Shown here one piece after another: positions 21,460 through 26,666 of a stretch of 26,991 bases of DNA. This DNA is from a virus. Under the pieces are notes generated by a model. The model was not told the origin of the DNA, made no database searches, and was given only the letters and a program-made list of their open reading frames with translations. Each line of letters opens with the position of its first letter. The stretch's first letter is position 1. The DNA lies in IMG/VR virus record IMGVR_UViG_3300043446_002748, positions 1 through 26,991 of that record. One strand, given 5' to 3'. A program made the position numbers and the translations under genes.

Positions 21460-21664
21460 CAGAGAATCAGATCACATTGCTGGCATACGGACTGTTATAT
21501 TCGGCACTTATCTTCTTACTAATGTTTTCATTATTGCAGGCGTCATAAGACATTGGAACGACGGACCATCAATTAATTTGTATTATTATGAAGTACCAAG
21601 TGATCTATCTCAAACCAAAGAAGAAAATGTACTCAAAACAAACAGCAACTTTTTATACGATTGA
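21392..21664 (+). CDS. Small membrane protein, 90 aa
   Basis: Basic N-terminus (MKKKKTLWRLWAKAIGEK), membrane helix at about residues 33-53 (TVIFGTYLLTNVFIIAGVI), then a polar C-terminus. The large overlaps with both neighbours (68 and 77 nt) are unusual here, so the true limits may differ. Confidence 0.55.
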   Translation: MKKKKTLWRLWAKAIGEKATKNDRESDHIAGIRTVIFGTYLLTNVFIIAGVIRHWNDGPSINLYYYEVPSDLSQTKEENVLKTNSNFLYD

Positions 21665-21737
21665 AGATGCTACTCATTGGGAGAAATATATTCAAATGCA
21701 AGGATGCAAAGAAACCGAGATTGTGCCTATATTCTAA
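21588..21737 (+). CDS. Conserved-looking phage protein, 49 aa
   Basis: MKYQVIYLKPKKKMYSKQTA, TFYTIEDATHWEKYIQMQGC, KETEIVPIF. The K-Y-Q-V-I-Y-L-K-P-K start and the A-T-F-Y-x-I-E-D-A-x-x-W-E segment recur in cyanophage small proteins. It starts inside the membrane-protein gene. Function unknown. Confidence 0.7.
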   Translation: MKYQVIYLKPKKKMYSKQTATFYTIEDATHWEKYIQMQGCKETEIVPIF

Positions 21738-21764
21738 ATATTATTATATTCTTAAAGTATAACG

Positions 21765-21950
21765 ATGAAGACGTTCTTCCAGTTTATGGAGCAGGTTTCG
21801 CTACAACAATCAAAGATTAAATCTGCAAAGGTTAAATCGAATGCTCTTGCAACACGTCAGCATAATCGTTATGCAAATCTCCAACGTCTTCATACGACGA
21901 TGCATTTAAGACAGACAGCAGAGCAAGAGAAACAAGGTATGAAGGGTTGA
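21765..21950 (+). CDS. Hypothetical basic protein, 61 aa
   Basis: MKTFFQFMEQVSLQQSKIKS, then Gln/Arg/His-rich (RQHNRYANLQRLHTTMHLRQ). The start MKTFxQFMEQ is a frequent cyanophage N-terminus. It ends 1 nt before the convergent homing endonuclease gene; no clear terminator lies between them. Confidence 0.65.
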   Translation: MKTFFQFMEQVSLQQSKIKSAKVKSNALATRQHNRYANLQRLHTTMHLRQTAEQEKQGMKG

Positions 21951-21951
21951 T

Positions 21952-22716
21952 TTAACCGAAGAACCAATAATAACCCTTCCAACTGTACTTACCCGGGTTC
22001 TTCAAACTTTTGAGAATGCTGTGTTTATCAGTACATTCAAAGGCACGAACGGCAGCATTAATACTTTCATAACGGGGACCAATAATCCCTGTTTTTTTAT
22101 CGACACCAAATACCGATCTTTTCTTTTCCTTTTCTTCTAACAACTGCCACTTGTATCCGTATGCAGTTCTACCAGTTTTGGCAGCAAGTAGAATGTTTGA
22201 ATTATTTCTCGGATTACCTGTCACTTGTTCTGCTGCGACTCTTGCATTTTCATAGTCAGTACATAAACCAGTATCTAAGTTCTTTCCTCTTATCTTAATA
22301 CCAAAGTGTTTACCATCTCCTCTATTCTGTTCATTCCATTGTATGAGGTGTGGAGATGATTTGTATGTTCTTTCTTTAGGTTTAGGTATTTCCCGCAAAA
22401 CCTGCATTGAAACCTCCGCTTTTACCGCATCGGCGCCTTCGGCAGGAATCATAACAGGATTGTATTCAGGTTTATATTTGTTTATCCATTCATTCAGTTT
22501 ACTCTCTAAACAAGTATCATCATATTCATCTAACTCTTTCATCATAAAGTTATGCACACCGTGTTCTCTGAATGCCTTATGTAAGGGTTCTGCAGACATT
22601 CTTTTGGAACGGTCTATGTGGTGTACCCATTCTTTATTCATTGCAAGTGTGGTGTTTCCGACGTATTTTTCACCCGTTTGTTTGTTAAGAATGAGATAAA
22701 TGATTCCTCTTTCCAT
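21952..22716 (-). CDS. Free-standing GIY-YIG homing endonuclease, 254 aa
   Basis: N-terminal GIY-YIG domain: GIIYLI (4-9), KYVGNT (17-22), a His/Arg-containing loop (EWVHHIDRSKRM) and the catalytic-type Glu71 in LESKLNEWI. Two IENR1/NUMOD1-like repeats follow, about residues 136-195 (ending GYKWQLLE) and 202-253 (ESINAAVRAF, then KGYYWFFG), which would bind DNA. It is the only minus-strand gene of the window and has its own TACAAT-type promoter region at 22717-22805. Such genes spread by cutting related phage genomes at the site of insertion; the interrupted locus may lie on either side. Confidence 0.85.
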   Translation of the reverse strand: MERGIIYLILNKQTGEKYVGNTTLAMNKEWVHHIDRSKRMSAEPLHKAFREHGVHNFMMKELDEYDDTCLESKLNEWINKYKPEYNPVMIPAEGADAVKAEVSMQVLREIPKPKERTYKSSPHLIQWNEQNRGDGKHFGIKIRGKNLDTGLCTDYENARVAAEQVTGNPRNNSNILLAAKTGRTAYGYKWQLLEEKEKKRSVFGVDKKTGIIGPRYESINAAVRAFECTDKHSILKSLKNPGKYSWKGYYWFFG

Positions 22717-22720
22717 AGTA

Positions 22721-22805
22721 TATTGTAAGGTGTTACACCATAATATATTGTATGGTATATATGATTTATTGTATAGTGTAACAGATTTTGTGTTGTATAG
22801 TGTAC
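22721..22805. repeat. Four 15-bp repeats TATTGTANRGTGTAA-like upstream of the homing endonuclease gene
   Basis: Copies at 22721-22735, 22746-22760, 22767-22781 and 22791-22805 (the last two share TTGTATAGTGTA). Read on the minus strand, each holds a TACAA(T/C) box, so they may be tandem -10 elements or operators for the minus-strand gene. Steps are 25, 21 and 24 bp. An 11-bp palindrome GGTGTTACACC lies at 22729-22739. Confidence 0.6.
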
Positions 22806-22856
22806 AATGAAGATTTAACCTATTGTTAACAGAAATATATTTGTGTATTTTATAAT

Positions 22857-22886
22857 ATTCTCAATAAAGTTGATATTATTGAGAAT
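22857..22886. repeat. Perfect inverted repeat ATTCTCAATAA-N8-TTATTGAGAAT, copy 1
   Basis: Arms at 22857-22867 and 22876-22886 with loop AGTTGATA. The same arms with a different loop of the same length occur at 23577-23606. The stretch 22811-23034 has no gene I accept. Confidence 0.7.
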
Positions 22887-22906
22887 CAATTGGGTTAATT
22901 GATGAG

Positions 22907-22942
22907 AATACCCAGACCTTATAAGTAATACCCAGATCTTAT
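22907..22942. repeat. Tandem direct repeat AATACCCAGA(C/T)CTTAT
   Basis: Two 16-bp copies (22907-22922 and 22927-22942) with one mismatch and a 20-bp step. No gene is evident here; the stretch runs on to GC-rich, low-complexity-free DNA up to the promoter at 23035. Role unknown. Confidence 0.6.
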
Positions 22943-23034
22943 GCAGGCTAAGCACGTTACCATAAGAACGCGCAGTTGTCAACCCCCACGGGACGCGAAA
23001 ATACTCCGAGACCCACACATAAGACTCATAATAC

Positions 23035-23063
23035 TTGACATTCTTATGAGTTCGTGCTAAAAT
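23035..23063 (+). promoter_or_regulatory. Sigma70-type promoter A
   Basis: TTGACA (23035-23040), 17-bp spacer, TAAAAT (23058-23063): close to the ideal sigma70 promoter and unlike the -35-less dyad promoters elsewhere. The first CTAGTCGAG half-palindrome starts immediately after the -10. Confidence 0.75.
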
Positions 23064-23340
23064 CTAGTCGAGATATTATGATATCTTAACATTTCTCGAC
23101 TAGACCACATATATATTGTTATGAATCTCGACGAGACCTACATCTAGACTAGATTGCATCTCGTCGAGCTTTATGCTACAATACTCATACGTTCATCAAA
23201 TCTCGACGAGCTTATGTACGACGACTACGATCTCGACTACACATACTGCAACGATTATAATCTCGACGAGGACTCATACGCAGAGTATGGTGTACTAGAT
23301 CTCGACGAGGATTATGCACGTGATTCGCATGATCTCGAAG
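23063..23340. repeat. Phased array of CTCGACGAG-type palindromes
   Basis: Exact CTCGACGAG/CTCGTCGAG at 23127, 23160, 23202, 23262 and 23301; variants CTAGTCGAG (23064), CTCGACTAG (23095), CTCGACTAC (23232), CTCGAAG (23334). The two outer variants at 23063-23073 and 23094-23104 form an 11-bp inverted repeat. Successive start-to-start steps are 31, 32, 33, 42, 30, 30, 39, 33 bp, i.e. about 3 or 4 helical turns. Likely operators for a DNA-binding protein. Confidence 0.65.
23154..23182 (+). promoter_or_regulatory. Sigma70-type promoter B with operator-like palindrome in the spacer
   Basis: TTGCAT (23154-23159), 17-bp spacer, TACAAT (23177-23182). The palindrome CTCGTCGAG (23160-23168) fills the spacer right after the -35, where a repressor would block RNA polymerase. 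Next ATG at 23214. Confidence 0.65.
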
Positions 23341-23366
23341 CACTTGCATATCGTCATTATGCATGA
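23214..23366 (+). CDS. Low-complexity Asp/Tyr/Leu protein, 50 aa (possibly not coding)
   Basis: MYDDYDLDYTYCNDYNLDED and onward is composed mainly of D, Y, L, E and A. The repeated LDED/LDEDY is what CTCGACGAG palindromes give when read in this frame, so the peptide could be a by-product of the operator array. It has a start codon after promoter B and no strong ribosome site. Coding is plausible but uncertain. Confidence 0.45.
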   Translation: MYDDYDLDYTYCNDYNLDEDSYAEYGVLDLDEDYARDSHDLEALAYRHYA

Positions 23367-23372
23367 TATAAT
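23344..23372 (+). promoter_or_regulatory. Sigma70-type promoter C
   Basis: TTGCAT (23344-23349), 17-bp spacer, TATAAT (23367-23372), followed by CTAG. Next ATG at 23399, leader about 20 nt. Its -35 lies just after the last palindrome of the array. Confidence 0.7.
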
Positions 23373-23398
23373 CTAGTACACATACACATCTAGACCTC

Positions 23399-23551
23399 AT
23401 GTTAGCACAGAAGCGTATCGTACAGGTAACACTAGACATTATGTGTTATGATGATCTAGATCTAGATACTATTGATTGGCGGGAATTATTGCAACTCGAA
23501 CCAGGGGAAGATATCCACTGTAGGGTGAAAGAATTCGATCCGTTCGATTAA
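23399..23551 (+). CDS. Hypothetical acidic protein, 50 aa
   Basis: MLAQKRIVQVTLDIMCYDDL, DLDTIDWRELLQLEPGEDIH, CRVKEFDPFD. The strand-then-acidic-loop-then IDWREL pattern resembles small cyanophage proteins of 45-60 residues. The codons for YDDLDLDT contain CTAGATCTAGATA, related to the upstream palindromes. Stop just before the P9 region. Confidence 0.65.
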   Translation: MLAQKRIVQVTLDIMCYDDLDLDTIDWRELLQLEPGEDIHCRVKEFDPFD

Positions 23552-23554
23552 TGT

Positions 23555-23677
23555 GACAGTTTGGAAATTGGCACATATTCTCAATAAGACCTTCGTTATT
23601 GAGAATGAGACCTAGTATGTGCCAATTGGAGAACTGGCACAGTAGGGGTTGATATCTGCCACGTGGTGGTTTATGTT
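23555..23677 (+). promoter_or_regulatory. Double dyad promoter P9 with long inverted repeat
   Basis: Two dyads: GACAGT-N6-ATTGGC (23555-23572) and GCCAAT-N6-ACTGGC (23621-23638). The second is followed after 33 bp by TATGTT (23672-23677), the -10. The arms AATTGGCACATA (23566-23577) and TATGTGCCAATT (23616-23627) pair and enclose the second ATTCTCAATAA hairpin. The first dyad has no -10 at the expected distance. Confidence 0.6.
23577..23606. repeat. Perfect inverted repeat ATTCTCAATAA-N8-TTATTGAGAAT, copy 2
   Basis: Arms 23577-23587 and 23596-23606, loop GACCTTCG. Same arms as at 22857-22886. Here it is nested inside a longer stem, so the RNA would form one extended hairpin. Confidence 0.7.
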
Positions 23678-23699
23678 TGATTCGTTCCTGAGATTTCCA

Positions 23700-23903
23700 A
23701 TGATTTTTCTTACTTCCACCAATCACGGTTGCGTTTATACCTTATCGCAAGAAGACGGCGACGAATTGTATTATGCTCCGATCTACGCAAATGGTAATGT
23801 TAACCTCGAAGAATTCGCTCCAGTTGATATGAGCGAAATCGATATGGACGATATGGAAGTGTATGATATTATGCGTCGTTTGAAAGTTATGAATGAGGTG
23901 TGA
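23700..23903 (+). CDS. Hypothetical acidic protein, 67 aa
   Basis: ATG at 23700, leader about 16 nt from P9. MIFLTSTNHGCVYTLSQEDG, DELYYAPIYANGNVNLEEFA, VDMSEIDMDDMEVYDIMRRL. The ELYYAP-x-x-x-x-G-x-x-x-LEEF pattern is familiar from several cyanophage proteins. Its stop TGA is part of the TGACAGT of P10. Confidence 0.7.
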   Translation: MIFLTSTNHGCVYTLSQEDGDELYYAPIYANGNVNLEEFAPVDMSEIDMDDMEVYDIMRRLKVMNEV

Positions 23904-23958
23904 CAGTCAGAGAACTGGCACAGGGGTGGTTGCGTTCGTGCTTCCACCCTGTTATGTT
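23902..23958 (+). promoter_or_regulatory. Dyad promoter P10
   Basis: GACAGT (23902-23907), N6, ACTGGC (23914-23919); 33-bp gap with hairpin GGGTGG (23924-23929)/CCACCC (23944-23949); -10 TATGTT 23953-23958; ATG 23983. Shares TATGTTTGATTCGT(A/T)CCTGAGA with P9. Confidence 0.7.
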
Positions 23959-23982
23959 TGATTCGTACCTGAGAGAACTCCA

Positions 23983-24276
23983 ATGTTCACCACCACTGTA
24001 TACTTCGGTGCAAACATTCCTGACGCAGGTGAGGTGAATGCACCAATGTTTTCTTCGTTTCTGAAAGATACCATTCAACAATATTTGAATGCTTTCACTC
24101 TCACTGAAGGTTTTGGTTGTTGGAATGGTGAATATGAAAAGGTTCGTATTCTCACTGTTATCTCTGAGGAAATGTTGGACGAAGTGTTGGAAATTGCAGA
24201 GGAGTATAAGAAACAGTTTCGTCAGGAAAGTGTCCTGGTGAATGTAGTTGAAAACCACGCCTTCTGTTTGGTGTGA
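23983..24276 (+). CDS. Conserved-looking phage protein, 97 aa
   Basis: Alpha/beta protein: MFTTTVYFGANIPDAGEVNA, LKDTIQQYLNAFTLTEGFGC, YEKVRILTVISEEMLDEVLE, ESVLVNVVENHAFCLV. The T-x-x-x-G-F-G-x-W-x-G-x-x-E segment is one I recall from cyanophages; function unknown. Its stop TGA belongs to the TGACAGT of P11. Confidence 0.7.
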   Translation: MFTTTVYFGANIPDAGEVNAPMFSSFLKDTIQQYLNAFTLTEGFGCWNGEYEKVRILTVISEEMLDEVLEIAEEYKKQFRQESVLVNVVENHAFCLV

Positions 24277-24331
24277 CAGTCTGAGAAGTGTCACACGGGG
24301 GGTTGCAATGCCCCCCAGACCCTGATACATT
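24275..24331 (+). promoter_or_regulatory. Dyad promoter P11
   Basis: GACAGT (24275-24280), N6, AGTGTC (24287-24292); 33-bp gap with GGGGGG (24297-24302)/CCCCCC (24311-24316) hairpin; -10 TACATT 24326-24331; ATG 24357. Confidence 0.65.
24297..24316 (+). terminator. G6/C6 hairpin nested in P11
   Basis: GGGGGG-TTGCAATG-CCCCCC, 6-bp all-GC stem with an 8-nt loop, no T-run after it. Very stable for its size. Confidence 0.5.
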
Positions 24332-24356
24332 ACATTCGTTCACTGAGAGACACACC

Positions 24357-24482
24357 ATGTTTGATGAACTTTGGTCTGAAATCCAAGAGACCCCTGGTGA
24401 GATTTTTGATCTCGACATTCCTGAACTTCGTGATGAAAAGTTCGATGTCAATGAGTACCTGAACGCAAACTACGATTACTAA
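24357..24482 (+). CDS. Small acidic protein, 41 aa
   Basis: MFDELWSEIQETPGEIFDLD, IPELRDEKFDVNEYLNANYD. Highly acidic. ATG at 24357 follows P11 with a leader of about 18 nt. Stop TAA overlaps the next ATG. Not recognised. Confidence 0.65.
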   Translation: MFDELWSEIQETPGEIFDLDIPELRDEKFDVNEYLNANYDY

Positions 24483-24679
24483 TGTTGTTTCAAGTCACCG
24501 CAATCGAGTTTGATTTTGATGAGGATGATGACTTTCCCGAGCATCAATTCTCTAACATTACCGATGAAACGATTGGTATGATTTGGGAAGCAGATGATGA
24601 AGATGATCTAGTTGAAGAGATCACATGTGCCACAGGTTGGTGCATCAAATCCATTGATTATCGTCACATTCTGAACTGA
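24482..24679 (+). CDS. Hypothetical acidic protein, 65 aa
   Basis: TAATG junction. MLFQVTAIEFDFDEDDDFPE, then WEADDEDDLVEEITCATGWC, IKSIDYRHILN. Alternating strand-helix pattern with a D/E-rich region, typical of small cyanophage acidic proteins; could mimic DNA but nothing proves it. Confidence 0.65.
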   Translation: MLFQVTAIEFDFDEDDDFPEHQFSNITDETIGMIWEADDEDDLVEEITCATGWCIKSIDYRHILN

Positions 24680-24683
24680 AACC

Positions 24684-24866
24684 ATGACCAACACTTTCGA
24701 TCGTGAAGCACTGGTTGAAGCATACATCGACCGTTTGCTTGACAACATGAGCACCAAAGATCTGATGCGTATTGTAGGCGATCAGATGGAAGAAAATCTC
24801 ACCAGTTATACTGATGAGGAACTGATTTCAGAGGTTGAATCATACTATCCCGACCTGCTGGAGTGA
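24684..24866 (+). CDS. Conserved-looking cyanophage protein, 60 aa
   Basis: MTNTFDREALVEAYIDRLLD, MSTKDLMRIVGDQMEENLTS, YTDEELISEVESYYPDLLE. The pattern LVE-x-YID-R, L...ENL-x-x-YT-x-EEL and YxPELL is one I know from many cyanophages; function unknown. Its stop belongs to the TGACAGT of P12. Confidence 0.75.
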   Translation: MTNTFDREALVEAYIDRLLDNMSTKDLMRIVGDQMEENLTSYTDEELISEVESYYPDLLE

Positions 24867-24921
24867 CAGTTGAACAAGTGGCACAAGGGGGGTTGCGACT
24901 CCCCTTTTTTCGTGCAATACT
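24865..24921 (+). promoter_or_regulatory. Dyad promoter P12
   Basis: GACAGT (24865-24870), N6, AGTGGC (24877-24882); 33-bp gap with a terminator-type hairpin; -10 AATACT 24916-24921; ATG 24928. The ATG is 6 nt after the -10, so the message may be leaderless. Confidence 0.6.
24886..24910 (+). terminator. Intrinsic terminator nested in P12
   Basis: AGGGG (24886-24890), loop, CCCCT (24901-24905) and a six-T run to 24910: a classical intrinsic terminator within the promoter spacer. Confidence 0.7.
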
Positions 24922-24927
24922 AACAGT

Positions 24928-25824
24928 ATGAAAAACACACACCTCGAACACCCCGAAGATACCATCCTCACGGGTGATCTTTCCTGTCTTGATTGGTTCA
25001 CTGCAAAGGGTAACCTTTCTGTGAAGATTGATGGTGCCCCTGCAATCGTGTGGGGGATTGATCCTGCCTGCGGTGAGTTCTTTGTAGGAACCAAGGCAGT
25101 CTTTAACAAGAAAAAGATTCGTATCGCCCATAATCATGAGGAGATTGATCTCTTCTATCAGGGTGAAGTTGCACGTATTCTTCACGCTTGCTTCGATTAT
25201 CTGCCTCGCCTGGAGACAATTTATCAGGGTGATTTCATCGGGTTCGGTGGATCTGATGAGTACACTCCCAACACGATCACGTATAAGTTCGGTGAGGTAG
25301 TTTCCCAGCAAATTATCATCGCTCCGCACACTTGCTATTATGCTGAGAGCGATCTTCGTGATGCTCAGGCATTCCCTGATCGTAGCATCTGGACTGATAC
25401 TGACACGGTGAAGTTCGTGCAACCGAATGCATACATTCTGTACAATCAGGAGTCCTTCGCTGATGTTCAGGAAGTGGTAGATTTTGCTCGTCAAATGTCT
25501 ACTGCCTGTGAGTTTGTTTCTGATAAGGAAGCGGCAAAGATCAAACAACAGATCAACGCCTGCATTCGTGCTGGTGAAGAAGTGAATCCTGATGACTTTG
25601 AATGTGATGCTAACCTGCTGCGTCTGTGGGCATTGGTGAAGTCGATCAAAGATGATTGTTTGTTCCTCTGCCGCAATGATGGTCCTGCTGCTTATCTCTA
25701 CGGCAACCGAATTGATGCCGAAGGTTATGTGATGACCAATGAGTTTGGTATGTTCAAACTGGTGAATCGTGAGGTCTTTTCTAACGCTAACTTCAACAAC
25801 AGTCGGTTTAACGTGGCAGCGTAG
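24928..25824 (+). CDS. Covalent nucleotidyltransferase-like protein (DNA/RNA ligase adenylation fold), 298 aa
   Basis: Motif I VKIDGAPA (Lys33 in KIDG 33-36) carries the lysine that takes the nucleotide in ATP ligases and capping enzymes. Other matches are FFVGTKAVFNKKK (51-63), YQGDFIGFG (motif III-like) and EGYVMTNEFGMFKLV (265-279; Lys277 as motif V lysine). The lengths and order fit a small ligase adenylation domain, with an insert (residues 130-240) of unknown role. In cyanophages I recall uncharacterised proteins of this kind. Nicked-end sealing, nucleic-acid end modification or protein AMPylation would all be possible. A second ligase domain (OB fold) is not visible. Confidence 0.7.
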   Translation: MKNTHLEHPEDTILTGDLSCLDWFTAKGNLSVKIDGAPAIVWGIDPACGEFFVGTKAVFNKKKIRIAHNHEEIDLFYQGEVARILHACFDYLPRLETIYQGDFIGFGGSDEYTPNTITYKFGEVVSQQIIIAPHTCYYAESDLRDAQAFPDRSIWTDTDTVKFVQPNAYILYNQESFADVQEVVDFARQMSTACEFVSDKEAAKIKQQINACIRAGEEVNPDDFECDANLLRLWALVKSIKDDCLFLCRNDGPAAYLYGNRIDAEGYVMTNEFGMFKLVNREVFSNANFNNSRFNVAA

Positions 25825-25857
25825 GAGTTAGGTATACTCAGGATCGGCTGCCCCTGT

Positions 25858-25913
25858 GCCAGTTGCGGGACTGTCCACCAACTGCCCCGATGCCCCCGAA
25901 TCGGTGCAATACT
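25858..25913 (+). promoter_or_regulatory. Dyad promoter P13 (dyad in flipped orientation)
   Basis: GCCAGT (25858-25863), N6, ACTGTC (25870-25875): the asymmetric bases are exchanged relative to other sites, as if the box were reversed. 32-bp gap with hairpin CCGAT (25887-25891)/ATCGG (25900-25904); -10 AATACT 25908-25913; ATG 25938. Confidence 0.6.
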
Positions 25914-25937
25914 AAGGCATACCAAACGAAACGACGA

Positions 25938-26117
25938 ATGACCCGCTACGACGTGATCTGCCCCTCCGCTCCCTGGGAGAACCACACTACCGATGAGGAC
26001 CGTGCCTGGGATCTGTGCTACTCCCTGTCGGAGGAGTACGGTTACGCTGAGGTCCGCTGCAACGGGGTCGTGATCGGGGAGTATGGCAACCCCGCCACCT
26101 TCCTGGGGTGGCGGTGA
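25938..26117 (+). CDS. Conserved-looking phage protein, 59 aa
   Basis: MTRYDVICPSAPWENHTTDE, DRAWDLCYSLSEEYGYAEVR, CNGVVIGEYGNPATFLGWR. First gene of the GC-rich end section. ATG at 25938 sits 24 nt after the P13 -10 box. Alternating helix (DEDRAWDLCYSLSEEYG) and two strands (AEVRCNGVVIGEYG) suggest a small alpha/beta fold. Its stop lies in the loop of the terminator at 26105. Confidence 0.7.
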   Translation: MTRYDVICPSAPWENHTTDEDRAWDLCYSLSEEYGYAEVRCNGVVIGEYGNPATFLGWR

Positions 26118-26130
26118 CGCCCCCCTTTTT
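26105..26130 (+). terminator. Intrinsic terminator
   Basis: GGGG (26105-26108), bulged T, GGCG (26110-26113), loop GTGA, CGCC (26118-26121), CCCC (26122-26125), five T. The stop codon TGA (26115-26117) forms most of the loop. Confidence 0.8.
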
Positions 26131-26254
26131 ATGCTTCTCTTTTTAATTCAAGGCTGCTCCCGTGACGACCTTTTTCGTCCTCAGGGCTACCCCGCCCCTC
26201 CTTCGCTTGTGACCTTAGTATAGAGCCTCAGCACCCCCTGACCAGCCACCCTAT
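26131..26254. other. Gene-free GC-rich stretch
   Basis: Between the terminator and P14 I find no gene. It contains a TTTTTAATTC tract and a CCTCAGGGCTACC stretch with a weak stem (GACGACCTTTTTCGTC, 26164-26179), but no clear -35/-10 pair. Confidence 0.5.
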
Positions 26255-26310
26255 GCCACTTTCTAAACTGGCAACCACACCCTAGACCTGCCCCGCTGAC
26301 CCCTTATACT
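26255..26310 (+). promoter_or_regulatory. Dyad promoter P14
   Basis: GCCACT (26255-26260), N6, ACTGGC (26267-26272); 32-bp gap without a strong hairpin; -10 TATACT 26305-26310; ATG 26333. The 36 bp from 26292 to 26327 recur exactly in P15. Confidence 0.7.
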
Positions 26311-26327
26311 GATCTCAGTTCAAACGA
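26292..26327 (+). repeat. 36-bp promoter direct repeat, copy 1
   Basis: CCCGCTGACCCCTTATACTG and onward, identical over 36 bp to 26823-26858. It covers the -10, the expected start site and the leader, but not the dyad. Confidence 0.85.
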
Positions 26328-26332
26328 ACCCA

Positions 26333-26479
26333 ATGGCACTGATCCGCTACGAAGTCCGCTACCAGGTCCCCTACAATGCCTGTGAGTGGCGGTCGCAATG
26401 GTTCGCCACCTATGATGAGGCGATGCGGATGGTAGACTTCTACCGTTCCTGCGGTTCCCCTGCTCACCTTGCTGCCTGA
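26333..26479 (+). CDS. Hypothetical basic protein, 48 aa
   Basis: MALIRYEVRYQVPYNACEWR, SQWFATYDEAMRMVDFYRSC, GSPAHLAA. Beta strand then helix with YDEA-x-x-MVDFYR, typical of small phage proteins. G+C-rich codons (cgc, gcc, ggt). Not recognised. Confidence 0.65.
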   Translation: MALIRYEVRYQVPYNACEWRSQWFATYDEAMRMVDFYRSCGSPAHLAA

Positions 26480-26483
26480 AACG

Positions 26484-26666
26484 ATGACTGAAACTCAACG
26501 CTTCGAAATGATCAACGACCTGATTCATTCAGTCAAGGTCGCAATGTACCATCATCAGCAGAGTGGCAACATCGCCGCCAGGAATGCTCTGTTTGAAGAG
26601 TGGCAGGAATGGATCGTTGACGGACCCCGCGAAGTTGAATTGATGGACTCCATCCTGCCCGCATGA
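26484..26666 (+). CDS. Hypothetical helical protein, 60 aa
   Basis: MTETQRFEMINDLIHSVKVA, MYHHQQSGNIAARNALFEEW, QEWIVDGPREVELMDSILPA. ATG at 26484 is 4 nt after the previous stop; an in-frame start at 26469 would overlap it. Not recognised. Confidence 0.65.
   Translation: MTETQRFEMINDLIHSVKVAMYHHQQSGNIAARNALFEEWQEWIVDGPREVELMDSILPA

Larger units (their letters stand above)
21952..22810 (-). mobile_element. Homing-endonuclease gene unit (gene plus upstream repeats)
   Basis: The opposite orientation, separate promoter-like repeats and location between plus-strand units indicate an inserted selfish gene. No terminal repeats or intron sequence are seen, so the borders are approximate. Confidence 0.5.

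Noticed and set aside
21738-21764. TATAAC 3 nt before the ATG at 21765 as a promoter
   Set aside because: No dyad or -35 partner at the right distance, and the position would put the transcript start after the ATG.
22857-22886. Fur-box-like TTGAGAAT/ATTCTCAA
   Set aside because: The half-sites point outward with an 8-nt loop, opposite to the Fur arrangement, and the second copy lies in an RNA-stem context.
22815-23018. Minus-strand open frame of 67 codons
   Set aside because: It spans the inverted and direct repeats, has no ribosome site or overlap with neighbours, and its translation is low in any recognisable pattern.
22907-23034. tRNA or CRISPR array in the gene-free stretch
   Set aside because: No T-loop GTTCRA or cloverleaf pairing was found, and the repeats are too few and too close for CRISPR.
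16501-24910. TGGCAC...TTGC resembling sigma54 (-24/-12) promoters at several dyad sites
   Set aside because: The distance between TGGCAC and TTGC is wrong (8 nt instead of 5), most copies lack TTGC, and cyanobacteria are not known to have sigma54.
24799-25548. Minus-strand open frame of 249 codons
   Set aside because: Opposite the ligase-like gene and promoter P12; the plus-strand frame carries clear motifs, so this is a shadow.
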